A stretch of 58,078 nucleotides of DNA from CAZPWQ01 sp964590495 (GTDB lineage: Bacteria; Bacteroidota; Rhodothermia; Balneolales; Balneolaceae), in contig CAZPWQ010000010.1 of NCBI GenBank assembly GCA_964590495.1, positions 1-58,078 of the forward strand, in the 5' to 3' direction. This document shows, piece by piece, positions 43,760 to 52,232 of the stretch. Made by a program: the position numbers and the translations under genes. The notes under the pieces were generated by a model. It was not told the DNA's origin. It saw only the letters and a program-made list of their open reading frames with translations, and did not search any database. Every line of letters begins with the position of its first letter. The stretch's first letter is position 1.

Positions 43760-44617
43760 TTATTTTCCCTTTCTCATAGAATCGAAAAACTCTTTTAACT
43801 TATCGCGCGGTCCCAGCTTATCAATAAAGTTGAACTGGCCTGCTGCCAAACGCTCACCGCCGTCAATAACTATGCATTCGCCCGTGATATATGGAGCCAT
43901 GTCCGACATTAAAAAAACTGCCAGATTTGCCAGTTCATTATGATCACCGTAGCGACCGGCCGGTATTTTGGACAGAAATTTACGTTCAGCCTCTTTATCC
44001 GGTACAAGCCGTGACCAGGCTCCTTCGGTAGGGAACGGCCCGGGTGCTATGGCATTTAACCGGATTCCGTAGTTCGCCCACTCATAGGCCAGCGATCTTG
44101 TCATGGCTAATACTCCCGCTTTACCGCAGGCCGACGGTAGTACAAATGCTGAACCCGTAGATTCGGAATAGGTTGTAACCATATTTAGGATATTACCCTT
44201 CTTATCATTGTCAATCAGGTAATTGCCGAACACGTGGGTGCAATTGAATGAACCATGAAGCACAATGTCCACCACCGCTTTAAATCCACCGGGAGTCAAA
44301 TCCTCGGAAGCCGATAAAAAATTACCGGCCGCATTGTTTACCAGGCCGCTCATGCCGCCAAAATGTGATACAATCTCCCCCATCATCTCCTTTACCCGGT
44401 CGTAGTCTCGTACATCAGCGACATAATATCGCGCCGTTATATTTTCTCCGGCTTCATTTATTTCCTCCTGTGCTTCCTTTAGCCTTGATTCAGTGCGGCC
44501 GCAAATAGCAATACCGGCCCCCAACGAGGCAAATTTCCTGGCCATCGACAGACCAAGGCCGCTCCCGCCGCCGGTGATCAGAATTGTTTGTCCTTCCAGA
44601 GTGTCATCAGTAAACAT
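43760..44617 (-). CDS. SDR-family oxidoreductase, 2,4-dienoyl-CoA reductase-like
   Basis: 285 residues from the ATG at 44617; a longer open frame to 44692 runs into repeat sequence. NADP-binding Rossmann fold with TGGGSGLGLSMARKFA, NNAAGNFL, and a C-terminal APYITGECIVIDGG. The usual YxxxK is replaced: the segment is SACGKAG, Ser at the Tyr position. This is the pattern of mammalian-type DECR (2,4-dienoyl-CoA reductase), and GPFPTEGAWSRLVPD also fits. It would remove double bonds in unsaturated fatty acyl-CoA during beta-oxidation, which suits its position downstream of thiolase and FadN. A FabG-like role is the alternative. Confidence 0.85.
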   Translation of the reverse strand: MFTDDTLEGQTILITGGGSGLGLSMARKFASLGAGIAICGRTESRLKEAQEEINEAGENITARYYVADVRDYDRVKEMMGEIVSHFGGMSGLVNNAAGNFLSASEDLTPGGFKAVVDIVLHGSFNCTHVFGNYLIDNDKKGNILNMVTTYSESTGSAFVLPSACGKAGVLAMTRSLAYEWANYGIRLNAIAPGPFPTEGAWSRLVPDKEAERKFLSKIPAGRYGDHNELANLAVFLMSDMAPYITGECIVIDGGERLAAGQFNFIDKLGPRDKLKEFFDSMRKGK

Positions 44618-44649
44618 ATTTTCAACATTTAATGAATAGGTAGTACACC

Positions 44650-44757
44650 TCCAAGGTATCCTACACCTTATGCTGTACAGAACGCAGATCAAACGATTTC
44701 ACAGATAATATTACTCAGTGGAAATCCGTCTAATCCGCAGAATCAGTGTTCAATTTC
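44650..44757. repeat. Repeat fragments between SDR and thiolase genes
   Basis: 44650-44668 has CACCTCCAAGGTATCCTACACC, related to words at 21406 and 25236; 44690-44757 has GAACGCAGATCAAACGATTT and AAATCCGTCTAATCCGCAGA, belonging to the 'GCGGAT' family. No gene or terminator is evident. Confidence 0.6.
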
Positions 44758-44760
44758 AAA

Positions 44761-45942
44761 CTAAGTTAAGTTTTCAAATATCCCCGCGCCTCCCATTCCT
44801 CCGCCAACGCACATTGTGACCAACCCATAGCGTTTCTTCAGACGCTTTAAATCATAAAGGATCTGCGTTGTCAGCTTCGCACCGGTACAACCGAGAGGAT
44901 GTCCCATCGCTATTGCACCGCCATTTATATTTACCATCTCCTCGTCGAGTCCCAGTTCACGAATAACCGCCAGCGACTGGGCGGCAAACGCTTCGTTAAG
45001 TTCTACCAGGTCAATATCCAATTGCTCGATCCCCGTCTGTTCCAGCACTTTGGGTACGGCTTCGACCGGACCAATTCCCATTATCTCCGGCGGTACACCG
45101 GCAATGGCAAATCCGACATAACGGGCCATCGGTTCAAGTTCCAGTTCTTCAGCCTTTTCACGGCTCATCACGATAACAGCTGAAGCGGCATCATTCATTT
45201 GGGAAGCATTACCCGCGGTTACAGTACCACCCTGCTTGAATACCGGTTTCAGCTTTGCCAGGATTTCTTTCGAAGTGCCGGGACGAGGTCCTTCATCGCG
45301 ATCAAACAGAAACTCCTCTTCTTCAACTTCCCCGCCGGCAGTTACCTGTTTCTCTTTGATGTGAACCGGTGCTATCTGTTCATCGAAATGTCCCTCTTCC
45401 CATCCTTTAATTGCCCGCCGGTGACTGCGATAGGCGAAAGCATCCTGGTCTTCACGGCTGACGTTATATTTCTCAGCGACATTTTCGGCGGTTAAGCCCA
45501 TATTGATGTAAATTTCGGGATAATTTTCCACCAAATCTGCATTGGGATGTACGACATACCCTCCCATCGGTACAAGGGACATCGACTCGACGCCACCCGC
45601 AATTATTGCGTCAGCTGCCCCAACCATGATCCGTTCTGCCGCCTGGGAAATTGCCTGCAGCCCGGAAGAACAGAAACGGTTGACAGTAGCTGCGGGGACC
45701 GACGGCGGCAAACCGCCCAGTGCCGCAGCCTGACGGGCAACATTCAGACCCTGGGCAGCTTCGGGGAAGGCACAACCCAGAATGACATCATCGATCATTT
45801 CCGGCCGTAAGTTAGGCGCCCTTTCCAGAAGCGATTTTATCACTTCACCTCCAAGTGTATCCGGCGGTGTAAATCGCAGTGAACCTTTGTTGGCTTTTCC
45901 GGTCGGCGTTCGCGCCGCAGCAACAATTACAGCTTCATTCAT
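44761..45942 (-). CDS. fadA: Acetyl-CoA C-acyltransferase (thiolase)
   Basis: 393 residues. It cleaves 3-ketoacyl-CoA with CoA in the last step of beta-oxidation. The nucleophilic Cys91 lies in NRFCSSGLQAI; NEAFAAQSLAVIRE, GGAIAMGHPLGCTGAK and the catalytic CVGGGMGGAGIFE complete the active site. The N-terminus AVIVAAARTPTGKANKG is standard. Length equals FadA of Bacillus and E. coli. It follows the FadN-type gene by 140 bp in the same direction, separated by a palindromic repeat. Confidence 0.96.
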   Translation of the reverse strand: MNEAVIVAAARTPTGKANKGSLRFTPPDTLGGEVIKSLLERAPNLRPEMIDDVILGCAFPEAAQGLNVARQAAALGGLPPSVPAATVNRFCSSGLQAISQAAERIMVGAADAIIAGGVESMSLVPMGGYVVHPNADLVENYPEIYINMGLTAENVAEKYNVSREDQDAFAYRSHRRAIKGWEEGHFDEQIAPVHIKEKQVTAGGEVEEEEFLFDRDEGPRPGTSKEILAKLKPVFKQGGTVTAGNASQMNDAASAVIVMSREKAEELELEPMARYVGFAIAGVPPEIMGIGPVEAVPKVLEQTGIEQLDIDLVELNEAFAAQSLAVIRELGLDEEMVNINGGAIAMGHPLGCTGAKLTTQILYDLKRLKKRYGLVTMCVGGGMGGAGIFENLT

Positions 45943-45989
45943 GATAGTAGAAAGTTTAAAGTAGAAAGTAAGTTATAGCGATTTTTAAT

Positions 45990-46085
45990 GGAACACTGAT
46001 AAAGCAGATCAAGCGGATAATCACGGTTTATTAAGCATAAAAATGATCTGCGATAATCTGCTGAATCCGTGTCATCTGTGTTCTA
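45990..46085. repeat. 'GCGGATAATC' palindromic repeat between fadA and fadN
   Basis: GGAACACTGATAAAGCAGAT at 45990 and ATCTGCTGAATCCGTGTCAT near 46055 are inverted relatives (AGCAGATCAAGCGGATAATC against GATCTGCGATAATCTGCT). Its end supplies the TAG stop of the fadN gene. Confidence 0.7.
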
Positions 46086-48455
46086 ATTTCTCAAGGGCTT
46101 ACCTTTCTTAAGCATGTGCTCGATTCGACCCTGTGTCCGCTTGTCCTCCAGCAGTTCCAGGAATGCCTCTCTTTCCAGTCTCAGCAGGTAATCTTCAGGT
46201 ACATATTGTGGTTCGCTGAGATCTCCGCCGCTCATGATGTAAGCCACTTTTTCGGCGACGACCTTGTCATAGTCGGTGATAAAGCTCGCTTCGTGCATGA
46301 TGTACAGCATCAGCTTCAGTGAGCCGAGTGCCGTTTTACCCATTACTTTAATCTCTTTCTTTTCGGGCGGAAGGTATCCCGCCTCCGCCATTCTTTTCGC
46401 TTCCTCTTTGGCATTGGCTATGAGCAGATCACGATTCATGATAATCGAATCGGATTCGCGAAGATAGCCCAACTTTTTTGCTTTAGGGGCTCCGTCGGAT
46501 ACTTTCGCCATGCCGATCGTCTTAAAGGCTTCTTTGATATTGGGCAGCGGATCTACCTGCTCATCAGCAATCACCTGCTGCATGACACGTGCCAGCATCT
46601 CTTTGGTACCGCCGCCGGCGGGAAGGAGTCCGACGCCGACTTCAACAAGACCGGCATATAATTCATGATGTCCAACAACTTTATCGGCATAAAGCATACA
46701 TTCTACGCCCCCGCCCAGGGTGCGTCCGAATGGAGCGACTATAACCGGGAACGGCCGATATCGCAGTCCCACTACAACATCCTGGAAATTTCTGACGGCC
46801 TCCTTCACCCTGTCCTTTTCTCCCTGCTCCCACGCCTGTATCGCTTCCATGAGATTGGCGCCGTAGGTGAAGTTATCATTATCATGACTGATTACGAGCG
46901 CATCAAACTGTTCTTCCACCACACCACAGGCCTCAGCCAATGTTTGTATCAATCCAAAGCCTAGTGTCTGACGTTTGGTCCTGAATTCAAAAAGTGCCAC
47001 ACCATCACCCATATCATATAATCCGGCGTGTTCATTTCCCATGACTTCCTTCTCTTTCGCCTTCAGATCCAAAACCCGGAGAGCGCCTTTGGCAGGTTTA
47101 CTTAAAGGCTCTGTCTCACCGGTGAGAAGGTTATATACCGTGCGGTTATCTTTGTCATAAAACTGTTCGCGACCGGAGTCTAGCATATCGAGGACAGACC
47201 CGGGAACATCCAGTCCCTCCTCCTGCATGCGCTCAACCGATTCTACGACCCCGATCGCATCCCAACGTTCGAAGGGACCTAACTCCCAGTTGAAGCCCCA
47301 TTTCATCGCGCGGTCAACAGCTTCTACTGATTCGGTTATCTCAGGAATGCGATTGGCTGCGTAAAGCAACAGGTCGCAGTGAATATCCCATAAGAATTTT
47401 CCGGCTTTATCATCTTGGTTCACCAGAAATTGCAGCCGTTCTTCCGGCGTCGAAAACTTCTTTTTGGCTTCTGTTGCACTTTTAAATTCCGGATCTGTCT
47501 GTGACTCGTATTCCATCGTCTCCGGATCGATTGCCTTGTACTCCTTGCCGGAATTTGTTCCAACTTTCTTATAGAACCCTTCGCCGGTTTTATTTCCGAA
47601 TTTTTCCTGTTCAATCATCTTATTGAACCTTTCGGGAAGTTTAAATACTTCGCGCCGCTCATCATCTGGAATAGAAGGATATAAGTTATTGGCCACGTGA
47701 TGAATGACATCAAGTCCCGCCATATCAGCCGTACGAAAGGTTGCTGCTTTTGAGTAGCCGGTCAGCGTACCTGTAAGAAAATCGATCTCCTCGGCACGAA
47801 AGGTACCGTCGAAAAAATAAGGCATCATGCTTGCCATAGAAAAGATACCGATTCGGTTGGCAATAAAATTGGGAGTGTCTTTGCACCTGACCACTCCCTT
47901 GCCAAGAATTTTTTCACAAAAACCTGTCATATAATCTGTGACCGCAAACGAAGTATCTTCTGTGGGGATGACCTCGAGCAGTTTCATATACCGCGGAGGG
48001 TTGAAAAAGTGAGTGCCAAGGAAGTGACTTCGGAAATCATCTGAACAATCTTTGCTGATCTCGCCGATAGGCAATCCGGAGGTATTTGAACTAACTATAG
48101 TGTGGGGACTGCGCAACTCCTCGATATCCTCCATCATATCTTTCTTGATATCCATCCTCTCGATAATCGCCTCGCATACCCAGTCGACCTCTTTAATGAT
48201 ATCAAGATCGTCGGTAAAATTACCCGGCTTAATTCGATCGGCATGTTCCGGCAGAGCAAGCGGTGATGGATTAATCTCCTTCAGCTTTTTAATATTATCG
48301 ATCACCTGCCGGTTGGGATTATCACTCTCCTCATCTTTCAGGTCCAACAGCCAAACCTGCAGACCTGCATTCACACAATGGGCGGCTATCTGGCTGCCCA
48401 TGGTTCCCGACCCTAAAACAGCGACTTTCCGGATGGAATAGTTGTGTTCGGACAT
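46083..48455 (-). CDS. fadN: 3-hydroxyacyl-CoA dehydrogenase / enoyl-CoA hydratase fusion (FadN type)
   Basis: 790 residues with dehydrogenase first and hydratase last, the order of Bacillus FadN and the reverse of E. coli FadB. The N-terminal NAD site is VAVLGSGTMGSQIAAHCVNA, with SSNTSGLPIGEIS and THFFNPPRYMKLLEVIP (catalytic His in HFFNP) typical of HCDH; the two C-terminal HCDH helical domains follow to ~430. The hydratase/isomerase domain (~500-700) has FRTKRQTLGFGLIQ..., FGRTLGGGVECMLYADKVVG and ELYAGLVEVGVGLLPAGGGT, with an active-site Glu. It performs hydration and NAD-dependent oxidation of enoyl-CoA. It starts the cluster with thiolase downstream. Confidence 0.95.
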   Translation of the reverse strand: MSEHNYSIRKVAVLGSGTMGSQIAAHCVNAGLQVWLLDLKDEESDNPNRQVIDNIKKLKEINPSPLALPEHADRIKPGNFTDDLDIIKEVDWVCEAIIERMDIKKDMMEDIEELRSPHTIVSSNTSGLPIGEISKDCSDDFRSHFLGTHFFNPPRYMKLLEVIPTEDTSFAVTDYMTGFCEKILGKGVVRCKDTPNFIANRIGIFSMASMMPYFFDGTFRAEEIDFLTGTLTGYSKAATFRTADMAGLDVIHHVANNLYPSIPDDERREVFKLPERFNKMIEQEKFGNKTGEGFYKKVGTNSGKEYKAIDPETMEYESQTDPEFKSATEAKKKFSTPEERLQFLVNQDDKAGKFLWDIHCDLLLYAANRIPEITESVEAVDRAMKWGFNWELGPFERWDAIGVVESVERMQEEGLDVPGSVLDMLDSGREQFYDKDNRTVYNLLTGETEPLSKPAKGALRVLDLKAKEKEVMGNEHAGLYDMGDGVALFEFRTKRQTLGFGLIQTLAEACGVVEEQFDALVISHDNDNFTYGANLMEAIQAWEQGEKDRVKEAVRNFQDVVVGLRYRPFPVIVAPFGRTLGGGVECMLYADKVVGHHELYAGLVEVGVGLLPAGGGTKEMLARVMQQVIADEQVDPLPNIKEAFKTIGMAKVSDGAPKAKKLGYLRESDSIIMNRDLLIANAKEEAKRMAEAGYLPPEKKEIKVMGKTALGSLKLMLYIMHEASFITDYDKVVAEKVAYIMSGGDLSEPQYVPEDYLLRLEREAFLELLEDKRTQGRIEHMLKKGKPLRN

Positions 48456-48494
48456 GTTTTTGAATTATTGATTTGTTGATTTGGGTGCCATCGT

Positions 48495-48623
48495 TACGGG
48501 TTGCAGGTTGCGGAGAATGCCGATTCTAATAAAGGATTCAGATTTTTATTTCAACACGTATCTCATTATCAGCATTTATTTAATCACTCATTACTCGTTA
48601 TGCATTACGTATCACGCGTTACG
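48495..48623. repeat. Degenerate short-word arrays between fadD-like and fadN genes
   Basis: 48495-48513 reads TTACGGGTTGCAGGTTGCGG; 48589-48623 reads CATTACTCGTTATGCATTAC followed by GTATCACGCGTTACG, words repeated with variation. The second array stops three bases before the stop codon of the acyl-CoA synthetase. The gap between the two genes is only ~170 bp and almost entirely repeat. Confidence 0.6.
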
Positions 48624-48626
48624 GTA

Positions 48627-50414
48627 TCATTCCTCTTCATATATCGAATTGATCTTATCACTGTATCGTTCGTTAATCACAGAGCGCTTGATTTTCAGGG
48701 TGGGAGTAAGCTCGCCGCTTTCGATGGTGAGAGGTTCTTCGAGCAACTCAAATTTCTTGACCTGTTCCCATGGTGAAAAATCCCGGTTTACTTTATCCAC
48801 TTCTTTTTGGATTAATTCCCATACGTGTGGGTCGGAGCTCAAGTCTTCGGAATGAGAGACACCCCTGCTTTCCAGTCGTTTTTTGACATTTTCATAATTC
48901 GGGACAATCAATGCGGAACAAAATTTTTGCTGAAATCCGATTATAACCGCCTGATCGATATACCCGCTGCCGGTTAATGCGTTCTCCACCGGCTGAGGCG
49001 TTACAAATTTACCCGTAGAAAGTTTAAATACAGATTTTTTACGGTCGGTTATATAGAGATAACCGTCTTCATCCAGTTTCCCTATGTCCCCGGTCATCAA
49101 CCAGCCTTCATCATTGAACACTTCTGCGGTTTTTTCCTCGTTCTGGAAATATCCCTTCATCACATTCGGACCTTTTGTGAGGATTTCACCGTCGTCGGCA
49201 ATCTTTACTTCCACGTTTGAAAGCGGACGCCCGGATGTCCCTACCCGCATATGATCTTTGTCGGTAACCGAAATGACAGGTGAAGTTTCCGTTAAACCAT
49301 ATCCCTGTCCACAGTAAATACCCAACGCATTAATAAAACGAAATATGTTGGATGACAGCGCCGCACCACCGCTAATCATGCCGATAAGCTTTCCCCCGAA
49401 AAGTTCTCTTATTTTAGAGTAGACAAGCTTATCTGCAATTTTATGCTTTACAGCTTCCAGTCCGGAAGGAGGATTCTCCGGATCAAATTTTTCTGCCCGT
49501 TGAATTGCCCAATAATAAAGCTGTTTTTTCAAACCGCTGAGTTCCTGTCCCTTGACTTTAATTCCGGTATTGATTTTCTCCAACAGCCGTGGAACTGTAG
49601 CCATGAAATAAGGTTGTACCTCAGAAAAATCATCGCGTATTTCATTGATATCCTCGAGATAATACACCGGATAACCCATCCGCAGATACAGGTATGTGAT
49701 AAGACGCTCAAAAATGTGCGAAAGAGGAAGGTACGATAGCATCTGCTGGCCGGTATCAGGATCCGCATCAAAAGGAACACGTACAAGCGATGCCTGTACG
49801 TTTGAAGCTATATTATTATGAGTAAGCATTACCCCTTTCGGATCACCCGTAGTGCCCGATGTATAAATAATTGTGGCTACTTCATCGGGTTTGACCTTTG
49901 ATTTCAGCTCTTCAAAGAGACCGGGATTATTCTCGTCGACTTTTTTCCCCTCTTCCAGGATATCCGAAAATTCCCGAAGCTTTCCATGTTCGGACCCGAA
50001 AAAAGTTACGACAGCCTTCACACTTGTGATATCCTTGATTAAAGTTTTGGTTTCTGCAAAAAGCGTATCATTTGAGACGATATGGACCTTGCTTTCCGAA
50101 TTTTCCAGGATGTATTTAATCTGGTCTCCGGGCTGTGTGGTATATATCGGAACGCTTGCGGCGCCGATTGATAAAATAGCCTGGTCACAAATAACCCACT
50201 CGGCGCTGTTTTCAGCATGCAAACTCACACGATCACCCTCCGAGACACCCAGCGAATGAAGTCCCAAAGCGAAGTAGCGAACCTTTTCCCTGAACTCCTT
50301 TTTGGTGGTCTTTAGCCATTTACCTTTTCGCTTTGTACCGATTAGTGTTCCGCCCGTATGATTAGTCAGGCCCCGGTCAATTAAATGTAGGATCGTAGTG
50401 GGTTGATATCCCAT
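48627..50414 (-). CDS. fadD: Long-chain fatty acid-CoA ligase
   Basis: 595 residues, ANL superfamily, of the long eukaryote-like FadD15/ACSL branch. The ATP motif TIIYTSGTTGDPKGVML is at ~185-200, the SYLPLSHIFERL core motif follows, then GYGLTETSPVISV, WLMTGDIGKLDEDGYLYITD and the hinge RKKSVFKLSTGK. It activates fatty acids to acyl-CoA, feeding the FadN/FadA pathway encoded downstream on the same strand. A PaaI-type thioesterase gene is divergent from it. A second AMP-forming ligase lies at 52233. Confidence 0.95.
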   Translation of the reverse strand: MGYQPTTILHLIDRGLTNHTGGTLIGTKRKGKWLKTTKKEFREKVRYFALGLHSLGVSEGDRVSLHAENSAEWVICDQAILSIGAASVPIYTTQPGDQIKYILENSESKVHIVSNDTLFAETKTLIKDITSVKAVVTFFGSEHGKLREFSDILEEGKKVDENNPGLFEELKSKVKPDEVATIIYTSGTTGDPKGVMLTHNNIASNVQASLVRVPFDADPDTGQQMLSYLPLSHIFERLITYLYLRMGYPVYYLEDINEIRDDFSEVQPYFMATVPRLLEKINTGIKVKGQELSGLKKQLYYWAIQRAEKFDPENPPSGLEAVKHKIADKLVYSKIRELFGGKLIGMISGGAALSSNIFRFINALGIYCGQGYGLTETSPVISVTDKDHMRVGTSGRPLSNVEVKIADDGEILTKGPNVMKGYFQNEEKTAEVFNDEGWLMTGDIGKLDEDGYLYITDRKKSVFKLSTGKFVTPQPVENALTGSGYIDQAVIIGFQQKFCSALIVPNYENVKKRLESRGVSHSEDLSSDPHVWELIQKEVDKVNRDFSPWEQVKKFELLEEPLTIESGELTPTLKIKRSVINERYSDKINSIYEEE

Positions 50415-50513
50415 AGCATCTGGATTTAATTTAAGGTATAATCATTGTATCATAATTTAAACGAATGTTACGTATATAAAAGTTAATATTTCACACTTGC
50501 TTCCAACAGAGTA

Positions 50514-50969
50514 ATGAATATGGTGTCAGACAAACTATATATAGATCACGAAATCCACGAAAAAGTTGATAAATTTCTTAATAGCTCCCAAAAAAATATG
50601 GGAGATGCCCTCGGTATTGAATTCACTTCCTTCAAACCTGATGAAATCAAAGCAACCATGCCGGTATCTGAAAATACTATTCAGCCTTTTGGGATATTAC
50701 ACGGTGGCGCATCAGTAGCGCTGGCCGAAACATTAGCTTCGATCGGAGCCTGGCTTAACATCCGGGGCGACGGCAAATCGGCGGTCGGTGTCGAGATCAA
50801 TGCCAATCACATCCGGCCGGTCAAGCTGGGCGGACTGGTCAAAGGAGTTTCCATTCCCCTTCACAAAGGAGGCAAAATCCAGGTCTGGGAAACCAGGATT
50901 TCCACTGAAGATGACAAACTGGTCTGCGTTTCCCGGTGCACCCTTGCTATAGTAGATACTGGATACTAG
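50514..50969 (+). CDS. PaaI-family hotdog-fold acyl-CoA thioesterase
   Basis: 151 residues. The single hotdog domain has the helix motif LHGGASVALAETLASIGAWL (HGG..... E/D catalytic region) and a long C-terminal strand pair KIQVWETRIST and CVSRCTLAIV. It should hydrolyse short or medium or aromatic acyl-CoA thioesters. It is divergent from the long-chain ligase. The last five codons, V-D-T-G-Y, and the TAG stop fall in the start of a degenerate ATACTGG-word array, so the C-terminus may have been reshaped by the repeat. Confidence 0.9.
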   Translation: MNMVSDKLYIDHEIHEKVDKFLNSSQKNMGDALGIEFTSFKPDEIKATMPVSENTIQPFGILHGGASVALAETLASIGAWLNIRGDGKSAVGVEINANHIRPVKLGGLVKGVSIPLHKGGKIQVWETRISTEDDKLVCVSRCTLAIVDTGY

Positions 50970-51160
50970 ATACTGGAAACTGGATAGGCAGAATGTAGTT
51001 CTAAAGCTAATACATTCGTGTGGATGTCCGTTAAGATTTATTGGATTGTTACAAAAACCACTTGAGATATAGGACAGCAAAGGATTGTTTGCCATAAAAG
51101 TGAGATCCTTCGACTGGTTAATTGACTACCCCAGTTCACGCTTTGGTGTCTCAGGATGAC
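50953..51160. repeat. ATACTGG array and 'GAGATCCTTCG' repeat after the thioesterase gene
   Basis: 50953-50986 holds TAGATACTGGATACTAGATA and onward, overlapping the thioesterase stop. 51102-51160 holds GAGATCCTTCGACTGG ... TCTCAGGATGAC, like a common Bacteroidota intergenic repeat. The 267-bp gap to the next convergent gene contains no gene. Confidence 0.7.
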
Positions 51161-51236
51161 AGGTTGTGGTGTTTAGTTATAGTTTTCTCTCCATCTCTTC
51201 GTCCCTATGTCTCTCAGTCCCTTTTTCTATTTTCAA

Positions 51237-51956
51237 CTAGTTGTACAACTGTTTCATCAACTTGCGCTTGACTACGGGAAAAATGGTCTCCCGAAATGGA
51301 AATTCAAGATCAGTCACGAAAGAATAGGTGGCCGGGTTCGGCAATTCTTTATTTTCACTGATCAAATCAAGTTTTATTGAGTTGGGAGAAAAATGAATAC
51401 TGTTTTTTTCCAAAGCCTTCATAAGAGCGGTCTTCAGTGAACGGTACTGATCTTTGGAACTCTGAAATATCGAAACTTCATACTGAAACAGGAGCAATTT
51501 AGATTCTTCATTATCCGGCACAAAGAAATAACCTTCATCCGTATAATTCGGTACGATCCCCACTTCCTCTAGTTTTATTTCATCATTTACAAACTGATAG
51601 ATCGTTTTACCTTCTTCAATTTTTGCCTCAATCAACGGTAAGGCCCACTCGATAAGATCTTCAATTTCCGTTACATCGGCTCCCGAGACAAAAATTACTT
51701 CATGCTCAATTTCCTGGTTTACAAAGTCTATTTTTTTTATGCGTTTGGGAAATTTGTTACGTAAATCATTCAGGCGATTTTTAATATCACTCAGTGTCTC
51801 ATGCAGTGATGCCAGATGTCCCAAATGAGGATAGATACGGTTATGCTGAAAATCCTGCGTAATCTGTTGCAGGGCCGCCAGGATTTTATATTGTTTTGTT
51901 TCAAAATCGTTATTTACCTGCGTAAAAAGATCAAGCTCCAGCAAGGGCTGCTTCAT
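51237..51956 (-). CDS. Uncharacterised 239-residue protein
   Basis: Not recognised. No signal peptide or membrane segment. Residues ~15-75 are strongly helical and probably coiled coil (FETKQYKILAALQQITQDFQ; LASLHETLSDIKNRLNDLRN), ~80-150 form a mixed region (HEVIFVSGADVTEIEDLIEW), and ~150-239 a beta-rich part (LLLFQYEVSIFQSSKDQYRS, ATYSFVTDLEFPFRETIFP). Base composition resembles its neighbours. It converges with the thioesterase gene and is ~280 bp from the AMP-ligase gene on the same strand. Solid frame and coherent hydrophobic pattern support a real gene; its role is open. Confidence 0.75.
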   Translation of the reverse strand: MKQPLLELDLFTQVNNDFETKQYKILAALQQITQDFQHNRIYPHLGHLASLHETLSDIKNRLNDLRNKFPKRIKKIDFVNQEIEHEVIFVSGADVTEIEDLIEWALPLIEAKIEEGKTIYQFVNDEIKLEEVGIVPNYTDEGYFFVPDNEESKLLLFQYEVSIFQSSKDQYRSLKTALMKALEKNSIHFSPNSIKLDLISENKELPNPATYSFVTDLEFPFRETIFPVVKRKLMKQLYN

Positions 51957-52091
51957 GGGGCCTCCTTTTGGATTATTTTGGGTGTCTGTACCATTCTCTT
52001 TTCTTAAACTTTAACTAATAACGAAGATATGAGCAAGTTTTATTGCATTTTGGCAATATTTACAGGTAAAATTCCTTACAAAAAGTCAAGT

Positions 52092-52202
52092 ATACCACTA
52101 AGACAGTAAGAACACTCAGTCTTATAATTCTGTCAGAAAGAGATAACAAGTTACAGCTGCTCCTTTCCTTACTTAGCGGCCTTTAGTGCCTTAGTGGTTT
52201 AA
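52092..52202. repeat. 'CCACTAAG' palindromic repeat
   Basis: TACCACTAAGACAGTAAGAA at its start and CTTTAGTGCCTTAGTGGTTT at its end are inverted relatives, matching the unit at 13627-13691. It sits downstream of the AMP-ligase gene. Confidence 0.75.
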
Positions 52203-52232
52203 ACTGAGGCTTCAGAACTGACAAATTAGATT

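Noticed and set aside
44617..44692. N-terminal extension of the SDR protein to 44692
   Set aside because: The extra 25 residues are encoded by repeat sequence and are rich in Cys and Arg, unlike any SDR; the ATG at 44617 fits the Rossmann-fold start.
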